Part shown: one piece after another, positions 48,115 to 55,974 of the stretch
Position numbering within the stretch: position 1 is the first letter of the stretch
Layout: each line of letters opens with the position of its first letter
Origin: Gimesia aquarii
GTDB taxonomy: Bacteria; Planctomycetota; Planctomycetia; Planctomycetales; Planctomycetaceae
NCBI RefSeq assembly: GCF_007748175.1
Contig: NZ_CP037422.1
Location: 744,001 to 808,000 of the forward strand
Direction of reading: 5' to 3'
DNA length: 64,000 nucleotides
Notes under the pieces: generated by a model
Told to the model about the DNA's origin: nothing
Databases searched by the model: none
The model's input: the letters and a program-made list of their open reading frames with translations, nothing else
Program-made: the position numbers and the translations under genes

Positions 48115-50330
48115 GTCCTGTGATTCAGATTGATGAGTTAACGCGTGATTTTGGTAGTCTTCGGGCCGTTGATCATGTGAGTTTTGAAGTACAACGCGGA
48201 TCTATCTTCGGCTTGCTTGGACCGAACGGTAGTGGAAAGTCGACGATTATTCGCATGTTGTGTGGAGTTCTGGAACCCACGGAAGGCTCCGCGCATGTGT
48301 TAGGCTACAATGTTTCTCGCGATGCTGAATTGATCAAACGCCATATTGGCTACATGTCTCAGAAGTTCAGCCTGTATTCAGATTTAAGTGTGCAGGAAAA
48401 TATTGAATTCTATGGGCGGATCTATGGTCTCGATTCTGAAAAATTAACACAGCGGTTTCAAGAGATCATCGAGTTGACTTCTTTGGGAGATCGGCTTGAT
48501 CAACTGGCTGGTAACTTATCGGGAGGCTGGAAACAGCGTTTGGCCTTGGGATGTGCTCTCATCCACGAACCTGAGGTGGTTTTTTTGGACGAACCCACGG
48601 CTGGCATTGATCCTGTAGCACGACGGGATTTATGGGACTTGCTTTTTGAATTAGCGGGGCAGGGGGTAACACTATTTGTCACCACACACTATATGGATGA
48701 AGCGGAGCGTTGTAGTGATGTGGGATACATATATGATGCACGTCTGATCGTCTGCGGAAAACCAGACGAACTCAAACAGCTACCCAGCGTTACTCCCCTA
48801 GGAACAGCGCGGTGGGAAATTGAAACGGCACACCCGGCTACGAAACTGACGACTTTTCGCGAAATGGATGGTGTTCGGGATGCAACATTGTTCGGTCAAA
48901 CCATTCATGTGCTGGCTAGTCAACAGTTATCCGAAGCGGATTTTATTTCTCGTATTCCGGATCAACAGGAAGCAGTTCAAGTCAGACCTATTACCCCGTC
49001 ACTGGAAGATGTGTTTGTAACCTTGAGTCGGGCTGAGGAATTGAATAATCGAGTTTCTGAACAGTCAATCGACACTTCAGAGGGTCACAGCCCGTTTTCG
49101 ACAGCACCTGAAGCGATGGTCGAAGAATTACCTGTTGAGGATTTGGGCACGAAGACAAAATCCTCTCAAAACATATCAGGAATTTTGGCAGGGTTCTGGG
49201 CCATTTTGGTGAAAGAATTCACTCATATCCGCCGTGAACCATCGACTCTGTTTTTTGTTTTTGCCGTACCTGTGCTACAAACGATTATTTTTGGTTTTGC
49301 CATTGATACACAAATCGAAAATATTCCAACGGTCATTTATGATCTGGACGGTCGGTCCAGTTCACGCGAACTGAGAGATGCATTTGCCAATACGCGCACA
49401 TTCCAGATTATCGAGCGCGTCTTTGATCAAGACACATTTCATAACGCGTTTGAATCTGGCAGAGCCAAAGTAGGTGTGATCATACCTCCCGACTATTCAG
49501 ATCGTCTGCTAAAGGGAGAGCAGGTTTCTATCCAGGTTTTGATTGATGGCAGTGATTCTCAAGTTGCCACAACGGCATTGAATGCATCGAACTTACTGGG
49601 AATGAATCTTTCAATAAATATGACGAAACACTTCGCAGACACCCTGCCTGCGGTTCCCTCTCGTGATGCGCGTGGCGAAGCAGCACTTCCGATTGAGATT
49701 AGGCCTCGTCTTTTATATAACCCAGATCTTGAGAGTTCACATTTTTTTGTACCGGGATTAGTGGGAATCATTTTACAACTCGTCACACTTTTTTTAACCT
49801 CGTTTGCCATTGTCAGAGAACGTGAATTAGGAACTCTGGAGCAGTTGTTTGTCACACCAGTCAGTAAATCCGGTTTATTGTTGGGAAAGCTGGCTCCGTA
49901 TGCTTTGATTGGGTTTGTGGAAACTCTGGTTGTTTTAACTGTCATGGTCTTCTTTTTCGGAGTGCCGATTCACGGCAGTTTGTGGGAACTATTGCTGTTG
50001 TCTCTTTTATTCCTTGTATGTGGACTTGGATTGGGAATGTTGGTATCGACAATTGCCAGAACACAGTTGCAGGCGATTCAGTTTGCCTTTCTGGTGATGT
50101 TACCTTCCGTGCTATTGTCGGGATTTATGTTTCCGCGGTCACAGATGCCTTTACCCATTTATCTGTTTACGTTTTTCATTCCCGTAACCTATTTTCTGGA
50201 AATACTCAGAGGAATTGTATTAAGAGGCTCAGATATCGCTGATTTATTGCCTTATGTATTAGGGCTCAGCTTATGTTGTATTGGAATCATCGACATCAGT
50301 TTAAAGAGATTCCAGAAGCAGCTATCATAA
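48111..50330 (+). CDS. ABC-2 type exporter, fused ATPase and permease
   Basis: A 739-residue single-chain half exporter. The ATPase (about residues 1-310) has Walker A GPNGSGKST near residue 36, signature LSGGWKQR, Walker B VVFLDEP and an H-loop THYMD. The permease of the ABC-2/DrrB type (about 360-735) has a first TM in REPSTLFFVFAVPVLQTIIFGF, a large exterior domain, and five more TMs in the C-terminal 170 residues. Homologues with separate ATPase and permease (YbhF/YbhS) work with a YbhG-type HlyD adaptor, as here. The start overlaps the stop of the frameshifted HlyD gene by the ATGA pattern. The substrate is unknown. Confidence 0.92.
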   Translation: MSPVIQIDELTRDFGSLRAVDHVSFEVQRGSIFGLLGPNGSGKSTIIRMLCGVLEPTEGSAHVLGYNVSRDAELIKRHIGYMSQKFSLYSDLSVQENIEFYGRIYGLDSEKLTQRFQEIIELTSLGDRLDQLAGNLSGGWKQRLALGCALIHEPEVVFLDEPTAGIDPVARRDLWDLLFELAGQGVTLFVTTHYMDEAERCSDVGYIYDARLIVCGKPDELKQLPSVTPLGTARWEIETAHPATKLTTFREMDGVRDATLFGQTIHVLASQQLSEADFISRIPDQQEAVQVRPITPSLEDVFVTLSRAEELNNRVSEQSIDTSEGHSPFSTAPEAMVEELPVEDLGTKTKSSQNISGILAGFWAILVKEFTHIRREPSTLFFVFAVPVLQTIIFGFAIDTQIENIPTVIYDLDGRSSSRELRDAFANTRTFQIIERVFDQDTFHNAFESGRAKVGVIIPPDYSDRLLKGEQVSIQVLIDGSDSQVATTALNASNLLGMNLSINMTKHFADTLPAVPSRDARGEAALPIEIRPRLLYNPDLESSHFFVPGLVGIILQLVTLFLTSFAIVRERELGTLEQLFVTPVSKSGLLLGKLAPYALIGFVETLVVLTVMVFFFGVPIHGSLWELLLLSLLFLVCGLGLGMLVSTIARTQLQAIQFAFLVMLPSVLLSGFMFPRSQMPLPIYLFTFFIPVTYFLEILRGIVLRGSDIADLLPYVLGLSLCCIGIIDISLKRFQKQLS

Positions 50331-50420
50331 TAGGTCCCTTGAATTGGTCTTCTATAAATTAATCGGTAGGATACAAGCAATTCACTCCCATTATCTTCCC
50401 CATTCAGGAGTCCTTAAGTT

Positions 50421-51353
50421 ATGCGTTTATGTCGATTTCAATCGGAAAATAAAGTCGCACTTGGTTTCTATCAGGATGAGAATATCATTCCTTTGAGTGC
50501 TGCTGCGGAAATGGCGGGAGTGATGCTGGATGAGTCAGTCGGGCTCATTCCATTTCTGCCGGGAGGAGACCAGCGAGACACGTTATTGGGATTGGAAAAA
50601 GTTCTGAAACAGGCAATGGATGAGGAGCTGTTTCCGATTTCTATCATGACAGATGATGTGCAGTTACTGGTTCCCATTCCTGCTCCTTCTAAGTTGTTGC
50701 TTCTTGCCGGGAATTATTCCAAGCATATCGAAGAAGGAGGAGGTAAAGCAGAAGAAAGACAAAAAACCTTTCCTTATGTGTTTATGAAACCTCCACTAAC
50801 CACACTGACGCATCCAGGACAGCCTGTCAAAATTCCTGAAGTCTCTCCCGATCATATAGACTGGGAATTGGAGTTGGGAATCGTGATGGGGAAAGCATGT
50901 AAAGGTGTTTCTGAAGCAGAAGCGCTCAATTACGTTGCCGGCTATACTGTCATCAACGACATTTCTGACCGAAAATTTCGACCGAATCCGAATCGAACCG
51001 AGCGTGAAAAAGATTCTTTCTTTGATTGGCAACATGGGAAATGGCACGACACATTTTGCCCCATGGGACCTTGCATCACACCGTCAGATGATATTCGTGA
51101 TCCCCAGACTCTGAAAATGAGTCTTTCTGTGAATGGGAATGTTGAACAAGATGCCTCAACAGCTGAAATGATTTTCCCGGTCGCAGCAATCATCGAATTC
51201 ATATCGAGTTTTGTCCATCTTGAACCCGGGGACATTATTTCCACAGGCACACCCAGTGGCGTAGGGGCATCCAAAAATAAATTTCTTAAACCCGGCGATC
51301 AGATGAAAGCTGAGATTGAAAAAATTGGGGTATTGGAAAGTCCTGTCGTTTAA
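50421..51353 (+). CDS. Fumarylacetoacetate hydrolase (FAH) family protein
   Basis: A 310-residue enzyme of the FAH superfamily, which hydrolyses or decarboxylates C-C bonds in acylpyruvate-type aromatic or sugar-acid breakdown products. The metal-binding ELELGIV (two Glu), the Asp in VINDISDR and the GDIISTGTPSGVG substrate loop are present; the active site is complete to this depth. AGGAG at 50406-50410 precedes the ATG with a 10-base spacer. It is a single gene, so the pathway is not indicated. Confidence 0.93.
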   Translation: MRLCRFQSENKVALGFYQDENIIPLSAAAEMAGVMLDESVGLIPFLPGGDQRDTLLGLEKVLKQAMDEELFPISIMTDDVQLLVPIPAPSKLLLLAGNYSKHIEEGGGKAEERQKTFPYVFMKPPLTTLTHPGQPVKIPEVSPDHIDWELELGIVMGKACKGVSEAEALNYVAGYTVINDISDRKFRPNPNRTEREKDSFFDWQHGKWHDTFCPMGPCITPSDDIRDPQTLKMSLSVNGNVEQDASTAEMIFPVAAIIEFISSFVHLEPGDIISTGTPSGVGASKNKFLKPGDQMKAEIEKIGVLESPVV

Positions 51354-51385
51354 CTGTCTTCTTTTCGACCACAGTTTTTTCACTT

Positions 51386-51404
51386 TTACAACAGTCGTTT
51401 GTAA
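51386..51404. promoter_or_regulatory. Inverted repeat, candidate activator site upstream of the sigma-54 promoter
   Basis: TTACAA-N7-TTGTAA is a perfect inverted repeat about 87 bases upstream of the -24 element, a typical distance for a sigma-54 enhancer-binding protein. A second perfect inverted repeat, TGATTTA-N7-TAAATCA (51456-51476), lies only 13 bases before the -24 element. Both are seen only as motifs. Confidence 0.4.
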
Positions 51405-51489
51405 TACGTCTTTGTATGTCGAAAATTAATTTAATCCCAAATCTAATCTGAATAATGATTTATAGTAATTAAATCAGATCCTTCCTAAC

Positions 51490-51505
51490 TGGCACAGCTC
51501 TTGCA
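51490..51505 (+). promoter_or_regulatory. Sigma-54 (RpoN) -24/-12 promoter
   Basis: TGGCAC at 51490-51495, five bases, then TTGCA at 51501-51505 gives exactly 12 bases between the GG and GC dinucleotides, the defining spacing. The only mismatch to TGGCACG-N4-TTGC(A/T) is the base after TGGCAC. The transcription start would be near 51516, about 90 bases before the ATG at 51607. It predicts activator-dependent expression of the small secreted protein. Confidence 0.85.
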
Positions 51506-51606
51506 ACTCTCCTGTTGATAAAATTGTTGAAAGATGATCACCGTTGGTTTTATTCAATGGAAAAATATAGTCAATCAACAAGGTTCTTTTCAAGGAGACA
51601 AGACCA

Positions 51607-51885
51607 ATGAAACGTGCACTGACCGTCGCCATGCTGGCGTCTAGTGTGTTATTTGTGGGTGCTATTGAATCGAGCGAGGCCAGGCCACCAGTTTGGAAGC
51701 AAATTCGAAGGCAGTCCCGTCAGCTCGAACGCAACTTCCGTCAAGCATCTCGTGATGTACAACGCTTTGATCGACAGCTAAATAATAATATTAATCGCTA
51801 TCAACGACGGTATAACAACTACTATTACCGTGGAAGCGGGGCACGTTTTTACTCACCTGGATTTGGTTACTACTATGGATGGTGA
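51607..51885 (+). CDS. Small secreted Arg/Asn/Tyr-rich protein
   Basis: A 92-residue protein with a signal peptide (MKRALTVAMLASSVLFVGAIESSEA) and a mature basic part, QIRRQSRQLERNFRQASRDV then QLNNNINRYQRRYNNYYYRG and a Gly/Tyr-rich end GFGYYYGW. A helical segment seems to lead into a disordered, Tyr-rich tail. It may be a wall or surface matrix component. AAGGAG precedes the ATG. The gene is driven by a sigma-54 promoter and followed by a strong terminator. No family was recognised. Confidence 0.75.
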   Translation: MKRALTVAMLASSVLFVGAIESSEARPPVWKQIRRQSRQLERNFRQASRDVQRFDRQLNNNINRYQRRYNNYYYRGSGARFYSPGFGYYYGW

Positions 51886-51975
51886 TCCATGTTTTTAATA
51901 GATCCGCCACGATCAGGACTTAACTGATCTTGTCGGGCCGGTTCCTGTTTTCAGGTTCAATCTGGCACGTTTTTC

Positions 51976-52031
51976 AAGTCTCTCATTCATTTGGTTCGGC
52001 CCGATCATTTGAATGAGAGGCTTGTTTTTTT
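51976..52031 (+). terminator. Rho-independent terminator of the small secreted protein gene
   Basis: A 14-base near-perfect stem (AAGTCTCTCATTCA at 51976-51989, TGAATGAGAGGCTT at 52010-52023) with a 20-base loop is followed by seven T at 52025-52031. It lies about 90 bases after the stop. The rest of the gap to 52371 has no gene; a weak sigma-54-like match is at 52213-52228. Confidence 0.82.
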
Positions 52032-52371
52032 ATCTCGATCGCTTCGGCAGTTCCTGCCTAACTCTCCTCTCAACCTGCCGTCATTTTGATACTCAAGGAT
52101 GCGATATCGAGACGGTTTTTAGGGTTTCACTTTTCGATAGAGGAACAGCATGCATTGCTTAAGTGTATATCAATAAATAGTTTAAAGATTTGAGAATGCA
52201 AATTCGAGTCTTCGGCACGCTGATCGCGATATTTTGAATACAGCAAGCTGAGAGAGAAGGTAAACCTGAGAGCTCTCTACTGCGTTGCGATCGAGTGTGA
52301 GGCAATAAAGGGGAGACGTTTCAGAAATTCTGCTGCACTCATTTTTGGTTCTTTTTCCAAGGAGAGAAACG

Positions 52372-52752
52372 ATGCGAAACAAAACAAACACAGTTGGCCA
52401 GGTGCAGTCAACTCCTCGAAAATCAAAAGCATTGAAGCTGGCACTTTGCATGGGGCTTGTGATGGGGGGCGCGCTGTTGTTGACTCCCGCTCAAGAAGCT
52501 CAGGCTGGGGGATGTTACTCAGGCTACGGTTTTGGTGGGTATGGTGGTTTTTATAATTACTATCCCTCTTACCGTTCCAACTATTTTTATCGTAGCCCTT
52601 CATTCGGCTTTGGTATTTATAGTGGTGGTAGAGGTTACTATGGTGGGAGTCGCTACTTTAATGGATACCGTGGTGGTAACTGGGGATACCGAGGTTATGG
52701 AAACCGTGGTCATTGGCACCATGGACATCGAGGTCATCGTGGCCGTCGATAA
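52372..52752 (+). CDS. Small secreted Gly/Tyr-rich protein
   Basis: A 126-residue protein. ATG 52372 is the start (AAGGAG at 52359-52364, spacer 7); a frame from 52345 lacks such a site. The signal peptide reads RKSKALKLALCMGLVMGGALLLTPAQEAQA. The mature part is almost entirely Gly, Tyr, Arg, Phe and Ser in GYGFGGYGGFYNYY-like runs with a His/Arg-rich end (GHWHHGHRGHRGRR), resembling low-complexity structural surface proteins. It sits about 490 bases after another Tyr-rich secreted gene in the same orientation. It is followed by a terminator. Confidence 0.75.
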   Translation: MRNKTNTVGQVQSTPRKSKALKLALCMGLVMGGALLLTPAQEAQAGGCYSGYGFGGYGGFYNYYPSYRSNYFYRSPSFGFGIYSGGRGYYGGSRYFNGYRGGNWGYRGYGNRGHWHHGHRGHRGRR

Positions 52753-52792
52753 GTCTATTCATACCCTAGTGTGATTTCGACTTGAGAATGTT

Positions 52793-52827
52793 AAGGCTCT
52801 GTTTCCAGGAACAGAGCCTTTTTATTT
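52793..52827 (+). terminator. Rho-independent terminator of the Gly/Tyr-rich gene
   Basis: A perfect 11-base stem AAGGCTCTGTT / AACAGAGCCTT with a 6-base loop is followed by TTTTTATTTT. It also lies just before the convergent MFS gene. Confidence 0.9.
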
Positions 52828-52847
52828 TCTATCACTGAAGAGATTAT

Positions 52848-54059
52848 TCAACGCACCTTATAATTGAATTCTTGTTTGAGGAATCCACGAAAGCAAATGA
52901 GCGTGGCGGTACAAACGAGGACATACAATGACCACATTGGCCAGGCAGTCAGCGAATGCATAAACGAAGCAATTGCAGTAAAGAATGCGCTGACAATAAT
53001 GAATAGCCCACTAACCAGTGCATTCGCACAGCCGCCTGCATCTGGAAATCGACCCAGGCATAAAGAATATCCGTTCGGCCAGATCATGGCCATCAGGAAA
53101 TAAACGATCCCAGCAGGGACCACTATCGCCATCACGCTAAACACCCCCGAGAGATCAAGCACGAGCATGAGTAGACTGACCAGTAATGAAATCCCGGCAG
53201 CAGCGGTGATGATTCGGATCACCTTAATGTGCGCACTCACAAAGCGGTTGAAGAAGTTGCCTGCCAGCCATAGGCATCCGAGGATCAACTGCAAATGACC
53301 GTAGAAGATAGGATTATGTTTCAGATCGGTTTGGATGTAAAAAGGCCCCATTGCCTCGAAGCCGAACATCACCGAAATTAAACAGGCCATACCCAGTGCG
53401 GTCGGAAGGTAGACACGGTCCGTGGCCATTTGCTTATAGAGTTTGAATGCTTCGAAGAACTGAGTATTCGAATTGTTGACCCGTGTCTCAGGTAAGATGA
53501 ATAACGAAACAAGCACGACGATTGTTCCCCATCCGGACAGGAACCAGAAGGACGCCGTCCAGCCGAACCAGACCTGGAGATAACCACCCAGTGCGGGGGA
53601 GAGAATCGGCCCTGTCGCCCAGGCGATCGTCATCCAGTTGGCGGCTTTCGTCCGTCCTGAACCATCGTAACAGTCCGCCACAATGGCCCGCGCTGCAACT
53701 GCAGAGGTCGCTCCAAAGAGCCCTTGTACCGCTCGTAATACGATCACCGCCCACAGCGGGGGAGACAAGGCGATACCGACAGAGGCAAGTACAAAAACAA
53801 TTGTGCAAAGGAGTGTTGGGATTCTGCGACCGAAAGTATCGGTCAGTGGCCCGGCGATAATCTGGCCAAGTCCATAAAATGCCATGAAGATCAGTAGAGT
53901 GCATTGAATTGAGAATCGAGAAGCATCGAAAGCATGCGCCATGGCTGGCAGAGAAGGAACGTAGATGTCAGTCGCAGCCCCAGCCAGAGGAACCATGATT
54001 AACATCGAGAAGAAGGCGCGTTTACGCTGTCCGTTACTTAAGTGATCGCCATGAGCCAA
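52848..54059 (-). CDS. Bcr/CflA-type MFS drug exporter
   Basis: A 403-residue major facilitator of the Bcr/CflA drug:H+ antiporter type with 12 predicted TM helices. TM1 carries the hallmark GAATDIYVPSLPAMAHAF, and the motif GPLTDTFGRRIPTLL between TM2 and TM3 is the MFS motif A. An additional motif C appears in the region GPILSPALGGYL. I start at TTG 54059 because GGAGG at 54068-54072 lies 8 bases upstream; a five-codon extension would use the TTG within that sequence. The substrate is unknown. Confidence 0.88.
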   Translation of the reverse strand: MAHGDHLSNGQRKRAFFSMLIMVPLAGAATDIYVPSLPAMAHAFDASRFSIQCTLLIFMAFYGLGQIIAGPLTDTFGRRIPTLLCTIVFVLASVGIALSPPLWAVIVLRAVQGLFGATSAVAARAIVADCYDGSGRTKAANWMTIAWATGPILSPALGGYLQVWFGWTASFWFLSGWGTIVVLVSLFILPETRVNNSNTQFFEAFKLYKQMATDRVYLPTALGMACLISVMFGFEAMGPFYIQTDLKHNPIFYGHLQLILGCLWLAGNFFNRFVSAHIKVIRIITAAAGISLLVSLLMLVLDLSGVFSVMAIVVPAGIVYFLMAMIWPNGYSLCLGRFPDAGGCANALVSGLFIIVSAFFTAIASFMHSLTAWPMWSLYVLVCTATLICFRGFLKQEFNYKVR

Positions 54060-54164
54060 TAAAGGTGCCTCCAATACACAGTGCCTGACGACATTTCAAT
54101 GCGCAAGTCGTCATACGATTTTCTACTTGCTTAGAGATTAACTCGACCATCATCAAATGACTCG

Positions 54165-54200
54165 GGGAGGCACAATACCAATTATGTATTTGTGCCTCCC
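54165..54200. terminator. Strong hairpin between SPFH and MFS genes
   Basis: A perfect 11-base stem GGGAGGCACAA / TTGTGCCTCCC (54165-54175, 54190-54200) lies between two minus-strand genes. No T-run follows it on either strand, so it is a possible non-canonical terminator or RNA-stability element. Confidence 0.4.
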
Positions 54201-54248
54201 AAAGTATGAGCATATCCAATGATAAGACGTATCACAATGCAGAGAGAG

Positions 54249-55928
54249 CTATCGCGCCTTTTTGGCTGTAGACAATCGATTCACAGGTTTGATGGGTCCC
54301 CTCTGTTTGGGTAAAGATCGAGTTCGTTGTTTTTCAGTAGATCCTGATTTCAGCGGGACGGTTGCTCTGATACCGAATCCCGCATTTGCTGAATTCATAT
54401 CGGTCCAGAGCGTTCCTTCGCCTGCATACAGGAAGTTGAGTTCCACGTTTTCCGGCAGATTGGTGGCAAAGAACCAGTCGTTGTAGGCTTTGGGTGATCC
54501 GAAGGCCTCAACGGCTAATTTAAATCGGTCCGCTTTCGCTTCTTCAACCATTTTTTTACCGTTGTTTGTGGCTTCTCCCAAAATGGTGACAGCCTGTGCT
54601 TTCAACTCTTCGGTTTCTTTGTCAATTGCCGCGACTAGTTTCTCTGTTTCAGCACGAATCTTTGCTGCTTCTCGCTCACCTCCTGCCTTTGCTTCTTCGA
54701 CTTGTTTTGCAGTGTCCGCGTCTACTGTGTCGGTTGCCAGTTCTACTTTGGTTTCTGCTTCACGCAGTTTGGCTTCTTCTTTCGCAGTAGTCTGTTCTTC
54801 TTCACGTGTCAGTGTTAGCTCATCTGCAATAAAAGCCAACTGAATAGGTTCACGTACCTGTTTGGGCACGTAAACATGACGTACCAACCCATACAGTAGC
54901 GTAATTGCTTTGTCGTCCAGCACACTATGGAATTGTTCCAGGCACGTTCGCTGGTAAACCTCACGGTCGCTACCCACCAGTAACTGCACGGCCTTGTATT
55001 CCGAACCATTGTTTCGGCAGATCGATTCGATCTGAGGCAACACCACTTTCTTTTCGACCTGATCAACATTACCAAAAGTTCTGACAGCGTGTGGTGCTTG
55101 ATCAGGCATCAACCCCCAGATCCCCGTGAAGTCGATGTGCATAGGGAAACCGTCAGCACTTGGAAATGCGATTCCGCTGTTCATATCGGAAATCTGTGGT
55201 TCACCATTTTCGTCGACGACGATATTTCCATTCGCGTCATGTTTGACTTCAACCTGAATTGTACTGTGACGATAACCAATTTCCACAATGTCGATTTGTC
55301 GTTCACGTCCATTGATCGGATAATTTCCAGGCGGCAGTACGTTTTTCTGAACACCCTTTTTCGTACCCGTTGTCGGATTTTCTGACAACTGTGTGACAAC
55401 GCCTACATAGCCTGTCGGAATTTCGACCCAACCTGCGACTTTATTTGTTTGGCCGGATGTAAAATCGACACGCTTTTTGACTTCAACTGTGTAGCCGTAA
55501 GGATTGATTCTGTATCGACCGGGATGAAGTACCTTGCGGAGCACACCCTTGTGCTTGGTCGTTCCAATATCACCTTCTACGAGGAAGTTGGCCCCCTCCA
55601 GGTTTTTTCCGAGTTTGCAAGTCACCTCTCCAATCTCGCCGGGTTTAATGACGATGTCATCCACAATTTTGCGTTCCCACCAGATCGGACAGTAGAAGTG
55701 TCGTCCGGGACCACGTAGTTCGGCTTGTACTCCCATCTCACCATCTTGCGCCCACATCCCGGCTTCGGCTTTTTTTCGAGTTCCGAAGATGAGAGGCCCT
55801 TTGTAACGAAGCTGAAGGCTTTGTCCTTCTTCAACATAAATGCGATCAATGGTCCAGTGAAATCCGAGTCCAAGTAGCACTAGCAACAATATTAAAATCG
55901 AGGTAATAGTGGTTAATATTTTTTTCAT
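54249..55928 (-). CDS. SPFH/prohibitin-domain membrane protein, downstream copy
   Basis: A 559-residue stomatin/prohibitin/flotillin family protein. ATG 55928 is the start (AAGGAG at 55936-55941, spacer 7); the longer frame to 56042 overlaps the upstream gene. One N-terminal TM helix (ILTTITSILILLLVLLGLGF) is followed by a band-7 domain (about 30-340). A long charged coiled coil follows (about 380-500: LREAETKVELATDTVDADTAK..). A C-terminal region (ENVELNFLYAGEGTLWTDM) is unusual. It may form large membrane ring scaffolds. It lies 46 bases after the other SPFH gene. Confidence 0.88.
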   Translation of the reverse strand: MKKILTTITSILILLLVLLGLGFHWTIDRIYVEEGQSLQLRYKGPLIFGTRKKAEAGMWAQDGEMGVQAELRGPGRHFYCPIWWERKIVDDIVIKPGEIGEVTCKLGKNLEGANFLVEGDIGTTKHKGVLRKVLHPGRYRINPYGYTVEVKKRVDFTSGQTNKVAGWVEIPTGYVGVVTQLSENPTTGTKKGVQKNVLPPGNYPINGRERQIDIVEIGYRHSTIQVEVKHDANGNIVVDENGEPQISDMNSGIAFPSADGFPMHIDFTGIWGLMPDQAPHAVRTFGNVDQVEKKVVLPQIESICRNNGSEYKAVQLLVGSDREVYQRTCLEQFHSVLDDKAITLLYGLVRHVYVPKQVREPIQLAFIADELTLTREEEQTTAKEEAKLREAETKVELATDTVDADTAKQVEEAKAGGEREAAKIRAETEKLVAAIDKETEELKAQAVTILGEATNNGKKMVEEAKADRFKLAVEAFGSPKAYNDWFFATNLPENVELNFLYAGEGTLWTDMNSANAGFGIRATVPLKSGSTEKQRTRSLPKQRGPIKPVNRLSTAKKAR

Positions 55929-55974
55929 GAGTCTTCTCCTTGTGAGAGTTGTTTTATCTTGCCAACAGACGCGT

